Shown here piece after piece: positions 11,401 through 25,200 of a stretch of 64,000 bases of DNA. Made by a program: the position numbers and the translations under genes. Positions within the stretch are counted from its first letter, which is position 1. Each line of letters starts with the position of its first letter. The stretch covers positions 5,944,393-6,008,392 of the forward strand of contig NC_033630.1 of NCBI RefSeq assembly GCF_001540865.1, read 5' to 3'. Below the pieces are notes generated by a model. The model saw only the letters and a list, made by a program, of their open reading frames with translations. It did no database searches and had not been told where the DNA came from. This stretch comes from Ananas comosus. Lineage: Eukaryota > Streptophyta > Magnoliopsida > Poales > Bromeliaceae.

Positions 11401-14400
11401 TTTTTCTTTTTCTCCTACTATTACTTTCTGCTTCATGACAGCATGATTAATTATTTAATCAAAAAATGCTAAAGAAGTACTATTATTTTCTTTGTTCAAA
11501 CAGTCAAGAAAATTAAAGTAGTACCTAAAGATAAGATCAAAGAACAACATCATTGGCATTTATAGAAGAACATCATTGGCATTTATAGAAGAATTTATAC
11601 ACTTGTTATTCCAAATTCGTTTGCAAAGTTAGAATCTAGAAGTGACATTATGTTTTATATTATGAGGTTGCATGATTATTTTCTAGTACTTTCAAGGTAA
11701 TGAGTAACTTCAAATATTTCTATGTACAATTAGTAGCTAATTGAATTCGTTAGTTGTTAGTTTTTTCCTGTTTAATATTTGTTTGAATAAAATATGAATT
11801 TTTTTCTTGTTAATTTTTGTCCAATTGATGCTGTTGGAAATTTTAAGAAATAATTTACGGTGGAAATCGCGTAGATCTCACGTACCTTTTAATGTGGAAA
11901 TAATATTGCAATTGTTCACAGATATGATCTCGACTTGTTTTACGGACTACTTGATTCGCCAAAATCTATCTTGATCGTCGACACATTCTTCTTCTAAAAT
12001 TAATCTTTCTCGTCGCGAACCGGCTACTAGAGTTGATTTGCAACACACTGCCAAATTCCTAGGATTTTTTATGGTGCCCTAGAGTGAACCGGAGAGAGAA
12101 TTTGTGGAGAAAATTATATTTTTCTTCGTATAGGTTTGTGGTCGATTTAACTTCTATTTGTAGGCCACAAGGAAGATACTAATCCTAATCTGATGCTAAC
12201 TGAATCTCACAAATCAAGGGATTTAAACAGAATAAAATTTATTTCTTTGATTTATTCCTTATCTCATGTGTACTAGGAATATTTTGGAGAAGTCCCAATG
12301 TGGATGAATCCTAACGGATGTATTGATACTAAATTGTTCATTGTTATGCCAAATATGAAACAAATCATCAGTTGAATTCTCTTTCCATGATACCTTTCAG
12401 CTATTCTAGATATAATACTAAGCTGGAAGGCAAGGAGGAGTATGTCTTCTGCAGTTAAATTGAGGTATGCCCTGAAGGTCATTTCAGCTGCTGTATGGGT
12501 GGTAGTATTACCAATTACATATGCATATACGTGGGAGAACCCGACCGGAATAGCAAGGACTATCAAAAGCTGGGTAGGAAATGGTCGAAATCAACCGTCA
12601 CTATATATTGTGGCAGTGGTTATATACTTGTCACCCACCATGCTTTCAGCTTTGTTGTTTCTCCTTCCATTCTTAAGGCGAAGGCTTGAAAGTTCAGACA
12701 ACAAAATTATAAGTCTCATGATGTGGTGGTCTCAGGTACTTTTGCATTTTTTTTTTCCACCTCATTTTTGTAGCTCATTTATATGCATCTTAGTCTGCTG
12801 TACTGATTACCTATAAATATTGTTTACCACATGACAGCCACATTTTTTCCTTTTTATCTTTGTCTAACATCCCTTTTCAATGATTGCAGCCTCGCCTCTT
12901 TGTTGGAAGGGGAATGCATGAGAGCTCTTTCTCTCTTCTTATGTAAGATTATGTTGAGATTATTCTAGATTATGAAATNAAGCTATTTAGGTGACACTAT
13001 AGAATACTCAAGCTTTAAATGGTCAGGTACACTTTGTTCTGGTTTGTTCTCATATTGACAAAGTTAGCATTTAGTTACTATGTAGAGGTAATTTTGATTA
13101 CAATGTATCATTTTATTCTTGTGCATATTTTGTTTTGATGCAATTATATTATACAAGCTATAGAAGATATCTAGCAAAGCCTATCACATGGAAGGACTTT
13201 TCACTTATTTTTGGCTGAATCATGGTTTCTGAATTAATCGACCTAACTTCAGTTGTTAAATTACCTCAGATTTGTCAATACAAGCATGTTTTTTGAGGTT
13301 TTTTGCATCATCTTTAGCCTTTTCTTTTATTGTTCTGAGAAATACTTTTGGGTTTTTCTTAAATGTTGCCATATTACCCTGCAGATCAAGCCTCTTGTTG
13401 GTCCCACACAAGATATCATGAGAATTCCTATCACTACTTTTCAGTGGCATGAGTTTTTCCCTAGAGGTAACAAAATGAGGTAAACTTTTGTTATCTTTGT
13501 TTCACCATGATAATGTGATAATACAATGTTTGTTTAACTTTTATTTGCAGCCAAGAACAATGTTGGTGTTGTGATTGCCCTTTGGGCTCCAATTATACTT
13601 GTATGTTTTCTCCATCCTCATTGTACCTTATATGATACGGTTTTGTTAATTTTGTTAATGTCATTGTTTTCTTTTTGATTTATATGTTATCCAGGTTTAT
13701 TTCATGGATGCACAAATTTGGTATGCTATTTTTTCTACGTTAGTTGGTGGAATTTATGGTGCATGCCGTCGTCTTGGAGAGGTAAGTTTAGCTCCCTATC
13801 TTATTAATATGGCCATGGAAAGATCTATAATTTATTTTAATATTCAAGATAAATTTTACTTGTCTTTTGGCTTTTATGTTTTTAATATTAGGCAGTAGCC
13901 ATAATCAAGTAGTCTTATGGAAGTGATACTTAAATAACTGTTTGTCTTTAGTTTTTACCATGTCTATCTAATTGGGCTCCAAGAACAACCTATACTCAAG
14001 AAGTAGAAACTAGGTATTGGCATCAGAGAGTCGAGGGTTTCTAGCTAGAGTAGGAAGCTGAAATGAGTTTCTGTGCTCTAAAGATAGGAGCTCCACTTTG
14101 AAGCCTCTATTTATCGCTTCAAAGGGAAGCTTGCAACCAATACCCCTCCAACAGGGTCCTGAACCCAAGACCCCCACCTTGCAACTAGGGTATCCATAGA
14201 TTTGGCTAGGAAGTTCTATTCTTGATGCATAGAAAACTGGTTTCATGGCATATGATTATTTATAGATTGATTTTGACCTTTCAGATGTTGTAAGTCGCAT
14301 CAACATAATTTATATTTTTATTTGCATCCTTTTGTTCAGTTCGCAGGTGCAACACTTTATATTTACACCAAGAGTTTAAATACATCAAGACAAGGATGAA

Positions 14401-17400
14401 GCCAGGATTTAGATTTGAGGGAGGCCAAGAATACATAATATATTTATCTTAAAAAAAAATCTATTATAAAACAAACTATAATAAAAGTTCGATTCACGAA
14501 AATAAAAAAGGAAATTGATTTCGTGGCCCTAAATTATGTGAGAAAAAAATTTAATTTGACTCCCCTACATACTAAAATTTGCAATATTATGATGTTTACT
14601 AAACCTAATTAGTAAAGGACCTATATGTAATTTTAAAAATTTTGGGGGGGTCTATGGCCATTGTGGGCCTCACAATAGCTGTCTTTGCTTCAAGAGGCAT
14701 TGGACAATTGAAATTTATGTCATCTGATGAAATTTATGATCTAATTTATTGAAAGAAAAATCAATATTTCAAAAGGCGGCATGCGAAATTCATGCAGTTA
14801 CCTACTACTTAACGTATATGTGGTATGCGGGCACATATGTGGGTCTATCTATTAAAATATTAATAAAATATTTATAGGTATTAAAAATATGTATAAATGT
14901 TTCCTAACAAAGCTAAATAGCCAAATACCAATTCAGAATTCACAAATTAAAATAATGAATTTCAAGTAAATGACCTCATATGTGCATTTGTATCACTAAA
15001 CTAACAATTGGTAATTTAATTTTAATTATTAAATAGGGAAATAAATAAAATTTTGATGTAAAATCACAAATGACTATTTTCATACAAGTTTAATTAATAA
15101 CATCTAACATACTACAAAATTATTCATCAATACTTAAACATAATTATTAGATAGATTTGGAATAATACCTACTAAAATAAGAAGTGAAAATAGGTATTTT
15201 ATATTTATATAAAGATAATTGCATTTATATGCATTGTTATTAATTAAACTTGTATGAAAATAGTCATATGTATATGTATAATTATTAATCAAACAATTCC
15301 ATTCAATATTATATTTAAATCCCACCAAAAAAAAAAAAACACTTTACTGCATATGGGCCACATATGTGATGGGGTTTCTGGCTTGAACCGCATATGCGGT
15401 TGCATGGACCGCTTTTTGGAACATCGGAAAAAAAATATATCAAACTGTCTTCAAAATATGTAGCCTTACCTAAAATGGCTGTCTTTGGTGCATGTAGCCT
15501 TATTGCCCTCGTAGCCTTATAGGAGCCTCTCATATGGTACTTACATCAAAATAGTGTAAGCTATTTCACTTGAAAAATACAAGTCAGTATCTTCCATAGG
15601 CTGTACATCTTATCTTTGTACATTGTTCTTGCATCGTTTTCATTTTGTTATTATCACGTTATTTAATTGTTCTGAAACTCACAATTGACTGCTTATCTAA
15701 TATCCATGTTGTATGCCTTCTTTCCTTTGGTGGAGCAGATCCGAACATTAGGAATGTTAAGATCCCGATTTCAGTCATTACCTGGTGCCTTTAATGCCCG
15801 TCTAGTTCCAGTGGAGAAGCCTGATGAGAAACAAAAGAAGGGTTTAAAGGCTTCTTTGCCCCGCAGATTTGCTCAGGTCTATATCTTACTTTTGTGAGCT
15901 TGTGCTCGAAGTTGTATTAGATATGTCTTGATAAATGATTGGCACCTGCTATTCCAGATGCCTAATGTTGATAAGGAGAAGCAAGCAGCTAGATTCGCAC
16001 AGATGTGGAACAAAATAATTACTAGTTTCCGAAAGGAAGATCTTATAAGCAACAGGTAGTTTGAGGGTAATGCTATGAAAGTTAGAAGTTTTTTTGTGCT
16101 ATTTCTATGCTTCTTTATTTTTGAAAATTTTCTACTGTAAATGGAACACAGGGAAATGGAATTGCTACTCGTTCCGTATGTGGCAGATCGTGCTTTAGAC
16201 CTTATACAGTGGCCTCCCTTCTTGCTTGCCAGTAAGGTAAGCATGCTGCTCCACTGTACCACGTGTTAATTTTTTAGTTAACATTCTGTCTGAAGCTTTA
16301 CTCCACGGTTAGCTCCCAATAGCACTGGATATGGCTAAAGATAGCAATTGCAAAGATCGTGAGCTAAGAAAGAGACTTGAGGCTGATAGTTACATGGATT
16401 GTGCTGTTCGTGAATGCTATGCTTCATTTAAAAACATCATCAAGTACCTAGTTGAGGGTGAACAAGAGAAAAAGTTAGTAATTGGTGAACTTCCTTTTGC
16501 TTTTTATATTCTGCCATGTACTCAACCTTTTCTTTAATCTATATTGTATCTGTTGCAATTGTCTCTTTACAGGGTTATAAATATCATATTTGATGAAGTT
16601 GACAGTTGTATAGAAGATGGTAAACTTATAAGTGATGTGAACATGCGAGCTCTTCCTGCTCTCTATGACCAATTCGTCAAGTTAATACAATATTTGGTAT
16701 GTCTTTGAACCCAAAATGGTTCATGTTTTCTCTATTTCAATGTGTCGACCTTTATTTAATTTTAGTGCATCTTAGTGACACATTTCTTGGCCATGCAGCT
16801 GGATAACAGGCAAGAAGACAGGGGTCAGGTTGTCATTCTTTTCCAAGACATGCATGAGGTTGTGACAAGGGATCTAATGGAAGAACAACTCTCTAGGTAT
16901 TGAAATTTTAGATGTTTGTTTATCCTGAGCTACAGTACTAATTATTAGTGTAATCAAGCCAAGGCAACTTATATTCCTTGTCTTATCCTGTGCCTAGGCG
17001 GATCACGGGCATATCCTCATCTTTTTTGCAGAATAGCCATATTTCAATGCTCTCATTTGAGGTGTCATCACATTGGTGTATATGACTTAAGAATTGCCTG
17101 TTCAGATTTATGCTGAGCTTAAAAGTACTTCTTTGTGATATTTAGTGCGGCAACAATCAGTTTTATTAAAAGTTATTAGATAATTGGTAAGATTGTTGCC
17201 ACTCAATAAGTAGTCCACAGTAATCAAGCAAAAAGCTCTTTTAGCAACATATTGTTTTGACATTATTTTTCTGAACTTTTTTTTGTTAGTTCTGTGTATT
17301 ATTATATTCAAATTTTAATCTAAAGTAAGTTTCCTCTACTGACTTTTGTTGATGTTGTCAACTTCAATCCAAAGCTCAATCCAATGAAACATTCATTATG

Positions 17401-20400
17401 TTCTTTGTTTGAAAATTGGGAGTTCATCATATTCGTGGAGATGTCAAAGGGAAACATAACAACTAGAACATGCACAGTTGTTAAGAGTCTTAAGACAAAA
17501 GGTTACTGTAAACGCCTTCTGGTGCTAACAGTGTTGTCATTATAATTTTCCATTACTAAATATATGTGTAGCTTATCAATTTTGTCTTGTCGTTCTATGT
17601 CAGTCTCCTGGACTCTAGTCATGGAGGTTCATATGGAAGGTATGAGGGCATGAAACCTTTGGATGAACAGTATCAGTTATTTGCATCAGCTGGGGCTATC
17701 AAATTTCCTGTGCCAGTAACAGATGCTTGGATAGAGAAGGTTGTACTTTTCTTAATTGATTGTGACGTGCAAGCTTTTGCTTAAAAGTAACGGATTGCTG
17801 TTTTCCAGGTTAAAAGGCTTGATCTACTGCTTACTGTGAAGGAATCTGCAATGGATGTACCAACCAACTTAGAAGCGCGAAGGCGTATTTCTTTCTTTAG
17901 CAATTCTTTGTTTATGGATATGCCTGATGCACCAAAAGTTCGTAACATGCTTTCATTCTCGTAAGTTTATAACATGCATTCACTCTCACTATTTTTGGAT
18001 CATTTTTTCTTCTTATTGTCAACAATTATAGGCAATTTTCATATCTGTAATATAATATTGCAACATATTAGATCTTTGCATTATTATCACCTGGTTTTAT
18101 TTTATCTGTATTTCTTTTTGACAAGAAATTAGTTGTATTTCAATCCGCTGTAGCAATAGTAAACCCCAATGAGATTTTTCAGCAACTTGAATTCATTTTC
18201 TGACAAAGCTTTTGTTGTAAATCAACTATAACTTAATATGTTTCTCATGTTATCTGATTTTTCATTTGAAGTTTGCATTTTTTTTTCAAAGTTTTGGCTC
18301 CTTGGCATTGTCTTATGTCACTAAAAAAATGTCTATCAAAACCCCTCGACAATTACCGACCGTACTTAGCGCCATTGGCTAAGAGCTTGATGGTTGGAAC
18401 CCGAGGTTCTAAGTTCAAAGCCTAGTTGCTTCACATTTCTAGCTGAGTTTATTTCCAAAAAAATTAATGAGGGGTAGCTTGCTACCTTTCTCTTGCCCTC
18501 CCTCAATTTTTTTTTTTTTTTAAAACCTTGGCGATTTTGCACTTCCACTAGAATGTAGATGTTTGCCTTATTTTTGGCAAAAATGCTGATTTCGGATTGA
18601 AGCTCAAAATTTCTTCTTCTCATCTCTCGAGACAGGCATTTAGTAGCTAAATTTTTGTTTATCTTACAGGCATTGCTTCTATGTTTTCCTGAATTCCTAC
18701 ACTTTTACACTTTCTGTACAATTTGAGAAGTGTATAGCAGAGTGGTCTGTCCTGCTACATTAGCAAGCTATGAGTATGTCGTAATTAATAATGATTGCCC
18801 ATCAAGCAAGGAATAATCTTGACAAAAGTTTTTTGTTTTTGGGAGTGTACTCGTTTCGGTGAACCATGTTCTAAGCTCTAACATTATATGCCCTTTTTTG
18901 TAGTGTGCTGACACCATACTATAATGAGGATGTACTTTTCTCTTTGAATAATCTTGAGGAGCCAAATGAAGATGGAGTTTCCATTATTTTCTATTTGCAG
19001 AAAATTTATCCAGGTTGATAAGGACAGAGCAGTAACTTTACAATACACAGCAAGTTGTGGAAGTTCTGTTGATTTATAATAAAATATAATTCTATAATAT
19101 AATATCTGAAACTAGTCCTTTGCTTTTATTATATAGACGAATGGACCAACTTCCTGGAACGGGTTGGATGTAAATCAGAGGATGAACTCCGGGGTAGTGA
19201 TGAACTGGAAGAGGAGCTTCGTTTGTGGGCATCTTACAGAGGCCAAACATTAACACGAACTGGTATATTAATTTATTTTATTGGCTTGCTATTGGGTATC
19301 ATTCTTGTTTTCTTACCATTATTCCATGTGTTTAACAACTTGCTATCGCATGATCAATCACTTCTTCCCAGTTAGAGGTATGATGTACTATCGGAAAGCT
19401 CTGGAACTTCAAGCATTCCTGGACATGGCCAAAGATGAAGGTACTATGATAACTTTGTTACTTTTTGTATAAAGATAGCTTTAGCTCTTTCATGTTATAT
19501 TATTTGTGACTATCATTGTATTATCCACTCGAACCTATCTTTTGTTTCTCCAGATCTTATGGAAGGTTATAAAGCAGCTGAGTTGATGTCGGAAGAACAT
19601 TCAAAACTGGAAAGATCCTTGTGGACCCAATGTCAAGCTGTAGCTGACATGAAGTTCACCTATGTGGTATCTTGTCAGCAGTACGGTATTCATAAGCGGT
19701 CTGGTGATCATCATGCCCAAGATATTCTGAAACTCATGACTACGTATGTATAATAAATAGCTAGATGCCTATTATTGCATTTTTTTTTAAGGGGGTCGTA
19801 TGTATGTAGAAGTTTGGAAACTTTCTTATTCATCTTAGTTAATCTTGGGAGCTAAACAAATCCAATAAAATTTTGGAGAACGAACCTTGACTTCACATAT
19901 GGTAACCTATTAATCAAAAAGATGAGCCATGAAAAATATATGCACTGCATACTGTTTTCTTCATTTTATCAACCGAAGTCTTGATGATAATATCAATAAA
20001 ACATCTTGTGTCTACTGATTTCATAATCTTAAGTTGCTTTTGTTGGTAGGTATCCATCTCTCCGTGTAGCATATATCGATGAGGTTGAAGAAACTGGGAA
20101 AGATAAGAAGATAGAGAAGGTTTACTACTCTGCCTTAGTAAAGGCTGCTCTATCTAACGTTGATAATCCTGGCGACCCAGTGCAAAATCTTGACCAGGTA
20201 AGGCCTTGCATTTTCCAAATCATGTGGGAAGTAAATATTTATGATCGGAAGAGAAAACATCGTGATGCTTTATGATTGGTTAATATCAATTCTACTATTG
20301 CCGATTGCATTTTTTGTGCTGTGTTAGGGATGTGCTCTACATTTTAATTTAGTGGATGGTTTGCCATAAGTAGCACTTTAATATTATCATTGGTATTTTT

Positions 20401-21385
20401 TTATTTACTAGTTTGGGAATATTTGAGGGAAAAGTTTGAAATTTTTTGGGAAATGGCGAGAATACTTTGTGCAGCATATCTTGAAAGATGTGTGGAGCTG
20501 TGGACTGGTAGATCTACTACATCACCCATTTATAATGATAAAAAGGGAACGAATCATTTCCTTTCAAGTTGTTTTTTTCTTTTTGCAAAGTAAATGAGCA
20601 TTGCTAGAGTGCCTGAGCAAAAGGTAGGGTTGAGTCTAAATGGTAAACTTATATTTGCAATAGCACCTCGAACTCCTTGCATGCTAGTACCATCATAGTA
20701 TGTGCCACTCAGCACAGTTGGATAACAATCACTTAATGTAAATTTATTACATAATGTAATGGTGGTTGCTGTTGTATTGCTTGCTTGCTACAAACTGAAA
20801 TATGCAATCCTCGGATCTTTACGTTTACATAACCTGTGCTTTTAAAAATGTAATAATTCTTTCCTTTTACAACTACAGGCTATTTTGAAATATAACCCCT
20901 ACAATATTTAATTTTGATTGACGACCCCTCATCTTTTGTTTCTTTTGTAGTTTATCTTGGCATTCCATTAAAATTAATGGCTCTGTTAGTTATCACCTTT
21001 TAATGGTTAATGACATCCATAGCTCTGGTCAGCTGAAAAGCAGACAAGAACTTATGTTACATTTAGGGTGTGTTTGGTTCCACGTAAAACTGTGGAAAAA
21101 AAAATTTCGGTGGAAAAAAATTTTCGATGGAAAAAAAGTTTTACGTCGTTTAATGTTTGGTTTGTAGGAAAAGAAAAATAATTTTCCATGATAGTTGTTT
21201 GGTTGAAAGGAAAAAAATAATAGATAAAAAACTATTAATATTTTTTTTATTGTATAATATATAATTAATATACTATATATATTATTATTATAATTTTTAT
21301 ATATAGATTAAATATATTTAAAATTATAATAAACATATATTAATAATATATAAGAGTTATATATTTAGAAATATTAATAAATAAN

Positions 21386-21427
<42 letters not shown>

Positions 21428-22234
21428 TTGGGCTAGAATACTATTGATAGCAAAAGATCCTTTTGGCTATCAAGTTTTTAGCCATTGGATCAATTCCTTT
21501 CATCATTTCTAACTATTGGATTAAATATTATAACCTAGTAGGGACCACTCAACCCTAGGGGCACTACTCAACCCTAAGAGACTAATATCATCCTAACCCT
21601 ATAATTTTTCATCCAAGGGTTAAAAACTTGATAACAAAAAGGGTCTTTTGCTATCAATAGTATTCCGGCCCAACTCTATATATATATATATATATATAGT
21701 AGGTCTTGTGTGCTTCAGGAGCACGGAGCCCTCCGTGCTCCTGAGCCGTTTTTGATGATGGTACTCCCAAATCGACGATCGGCTCCGCTAGACTTGATTT
21801 AGCATATTTGAACTATGTAGAAAATAAATTTTGCGATTTTTCGATATCGTTTACTTAGTGATCGAAAAGATTCAAAATCAACAATTATTAATGGTCGATA
21901 TCTGTTGTTTCAAGTTTAAGGGTGTAGAAGTATCCAAATCAGATGAAATTTTGATAGAAATTCTTTATACTATCTACAACAAGTTCAATATCTCTGATCG
22001 AAAATTTTAGTACTATATCATTACTTTTTATGAGATTTTTATTTTCAGCCGTTGATTTTGAACCCTTTCAATCACTAAGTAAACGATATCGAAATATCGC
22101 AAAATTTATTTTCTACATACTTCAAATATGCTAGATCAAGTATAGCGGAGCCGATCGTCGATACGGAAGGCCCATCATCGAAAACGGTTCAGGAGCACTG
22201 AGGGCTCTGTGCTCCTGAGAGCACAGTAGCCCTG

Positions 22235-22297
<63 letters not shown>

Positions 22298-25200
22298 GAG
22301 AGGGAGGTCCACCGTGGACCTCCCTCTCATGCGGTCCATGAGGCCGAAGTGGCCTCGTGGACCGCGCGCGCCCGCTGCCCCCCTCCACGACCAACGCCGC
22401 GATTTCTGCCATTGTTTTCGTTTTCAGCTCGTTTCGAGCGGAAAACGAAAACATCCATTTTCTTCGGTATATGTAAAAGAACTTTTCCGAAAAAAAATTT
22501 TTACGAGCAAACAAACGTCAGAATTTTACTTTTCCATCGAAATTTTTTTTTCAAGCCGGTTTTACGGGGAACCAAACACCGCCTTAATGAAATTCTTTCA
22601 ATTATACCGATAGAAATAACTTGTATCAGTGCAAAAAAATTGAGAGGTTGTCAACCAGAAATAAATATAATTGAGGGGTCTATCCTCAAAAAGACCTATA
22701 GTTTAGAGAGTCATATATTTTGTCTTTTCTAAATGTACAAAACACAGAACTTAATGTTGTTAATTATTCACTCTTTTTTGGAAGGTTATTTATCGGATAA
22801 AGCTTCCAGGCCCTGCAATTCTGGGTGAAGGAAAGCCTGAAAATCAAAACCATGCCACAATTTATACTCGTGGAGAAGGTCTACAGACTATTGACATGAA
22901 CCAGGTACTTTGCAGCCTGCAGTTTCTGTAATTGGGCCACATTCAACTATAGCTCATTCAATTCCACTCTGCAGGATAACTACATGGAGGAGGCGCTTAA
23001 AATGAGGAACTTATTGCAAGAGTTTTTGAAGAAACACGATGGTGTTAGATATCCATCAATACTTGGAGTTAGAGAGCATATATTCACTGGCAGGTCAGGG
23101 ACTAGTTGAATTTTAGATGGAGCTTTATGCATTGTCCACTCAATTTTATGTATGAGAAAGCTAACAACTCTCTTTTTTTTTTTGGTGTCCTGCCAGTGTT
23201 TCTTCTCTTGCATGGTTTATGTCGAACCAGGAGACTAGCTTTGTGACTATCGGACAACGTTTACTTGCAAACCCTTTAAGGCGAGTTTGTAATTTTAGAC
23301 AAAAAACCTTGCAATTTGTTCTCTTACTATGTGAGTGTCTGTGGCCAGGATGTTTCAACATGAGCTTGAGTTTGTAATTTCTTCTATTGCTTTCACTTTT
23401 TCATGTTTGCAGGCGTTGCAATCAATATTAGCTTGATCTTAGAAGATTTTCTTTGCGCTAAACCACTAGGTATCAACCAAACTATTGTGGCTTATATTTC
23501 TTATATTTCTTTTTGCTATTCTAGGGTTCGCTTCCACTATGGTCATCCGGACATATTTGATAGGATTTTCCATATCACCAGGGGTGGAGTTTGTAAAGCA
23601 TCCAAGATTATTAACCTCAGTGAAGACATATTTGCAGGCAAGTTATAGTATTGCTGTCTTATTTGCTATTTTGAGAATCACTAGGTGTCGTAGCCTGATT
23701 TGAACAACAGGAGAGTACTTGATTCAATCTTACTACGAATTTGGGCTAATATAGTTTTGACTAGTGTAGGGCCTGCACTTCGCAGCTGGTCGATAGTAAT
23801 TTAGTCAATCAACATATATTATTATTAAAATTTTAAAATTTTTAAAAAATATAATAAAAAATATAAAAAATCATAAAAAATCATTATAAAAACTAATTTT
23901 TTTATTAATAATTTTTAACTTTCCGTATTAAGTATTCCAATAACTTTACTTAAAAATTCAATCAAACTTAGTAATTTTAGTAGCTATTTTATAAATAAAA
24001 TTTTAATAAAAAAGCTAAAATTGGAGTGCTTATTCTAAATTGCCAAATTTATGATGTTGTCTTTATCTTATTAAAATTGATTGGAGAAAGAAGAAATCAT
24101 TATATGCACATGGTGTAATTTCTAATATCAAAACTTAATTAAATATATCTGAATTACAAAATCTAATAAATTAAATATGTTTACTGAATTAAATTTTAAA
24201 ATCTCTATTAAAGGTTTTAAGTATTTTTTGGTGTATGTTCTTATATACACCCGATGCTGAGAATGCTTAAGAAAGATTACTTATAATTCCAAAAAAAAAC
24301 GAGGAGATTCTTTGCTTGCACCCGGTGTATACTAATATTTTATACACCGCGAATATTAGATGATTGATAAGAATATCTGATAAGTAGTACTAATAATTTT
24401 TGTGATGTGATGGAACTACCAAATTATATATCTTATAGATTTTAAAATGTTAATAATTAAAAAATATGGGGCTTTTTTATAAAATGACCCTGTAGAAATT
24501 GGTATTTGCCAAAATAACCCTCCCAAAAACTTATTTGTAAAACTAACCATCCTTTCGCCATGTGAGCGCCACATCAGATATTTCCCACAAAGATGGTGAA
24601 TCGTTCACCGTCTTTGTAAGTCCGTGATTAAGACGGTAAATGGTTCACCGCCTTTATAAGGCGGTGAACCATTCACTGCCTTTAGTGCGTTCCCTCCCCC
24701 GCATCTCCTTAGTGCCCTTCAGAAGACGGTGAATGGTTCACCGCCTTCTCAAGGCATGAACCATTCACCGCCTTCTCAGTGCCCTTGCCGCGCGCCTTCT
24801 CAGTGTAGCCAGCACGTAGATAAGACGGTGAATCGTTCACCGTCTCCCTTAGACGGTGAACTATTCATCGTCTTTAGAGTAAAACTCCCATCCAGCCTTA
24901 TTTGGCTAAGTCCTCGAATCCGGGCTAAAGCACAGATAAGACGGTGAATGGTTCACCGTTTTGTTATTGCTGCACTAAAGACGGCGAACCATTCACCGCC
25001 TTTAGTGCAAACAGCCCTCAGTCCAGGACTTAGCCAAATTTTTTAGGGCTGTGGGGGGATTTGCACTAAAGGCGGTGAATGGTTCACCGCCTTTAGTGCA
25101 AACAGTATCAGGTGATATATTTTTTAGCTCGATTTTAAAATCAATTTCAATAAGTTTGAGACAAGTATTTTCACGATAACAAATATTCCAACAAGAAACA

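Larger units (their letters stand above)
21066..22583. mobile_element. PIF/Harbinger (Tourist-like) element hosting nested MITEs
   Basis: Left end gggtgtgtttggttccacg; reverse complement of the right end ggcggtgtttggttccccg, then gtaaaac in both. The inverted repeat is about 25 bp with three mismatches. Both sides carry the 3-bp target duplication tta (21063-21065 and 22584-22586). The element lies in intron 33 of the callose synthase. Its interior is split by (TA)n and two further elements; a single N at 21385 sits in the first (TA)n, so its length may be wrong. Confidence 0.85.

Noticed and set aside
10713..11472. Several Phe/Ser/Leu-rich open frames in intron 14
   Set aside because: They follow the polypyrimidine tract and the flanking exons splice cleanly around them.
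22131..22732. Overlapping open frames in both strands of the MITE stack
   Set aside because: They run through (TA)n, terminal repeats and palindromes; no protein family is seen.
24592..25099. CRISPR array
   Set aside because: The repeats are palindromes with irregular spacing (0-90 bp) and sequence variation, in a plant nuclear intron.
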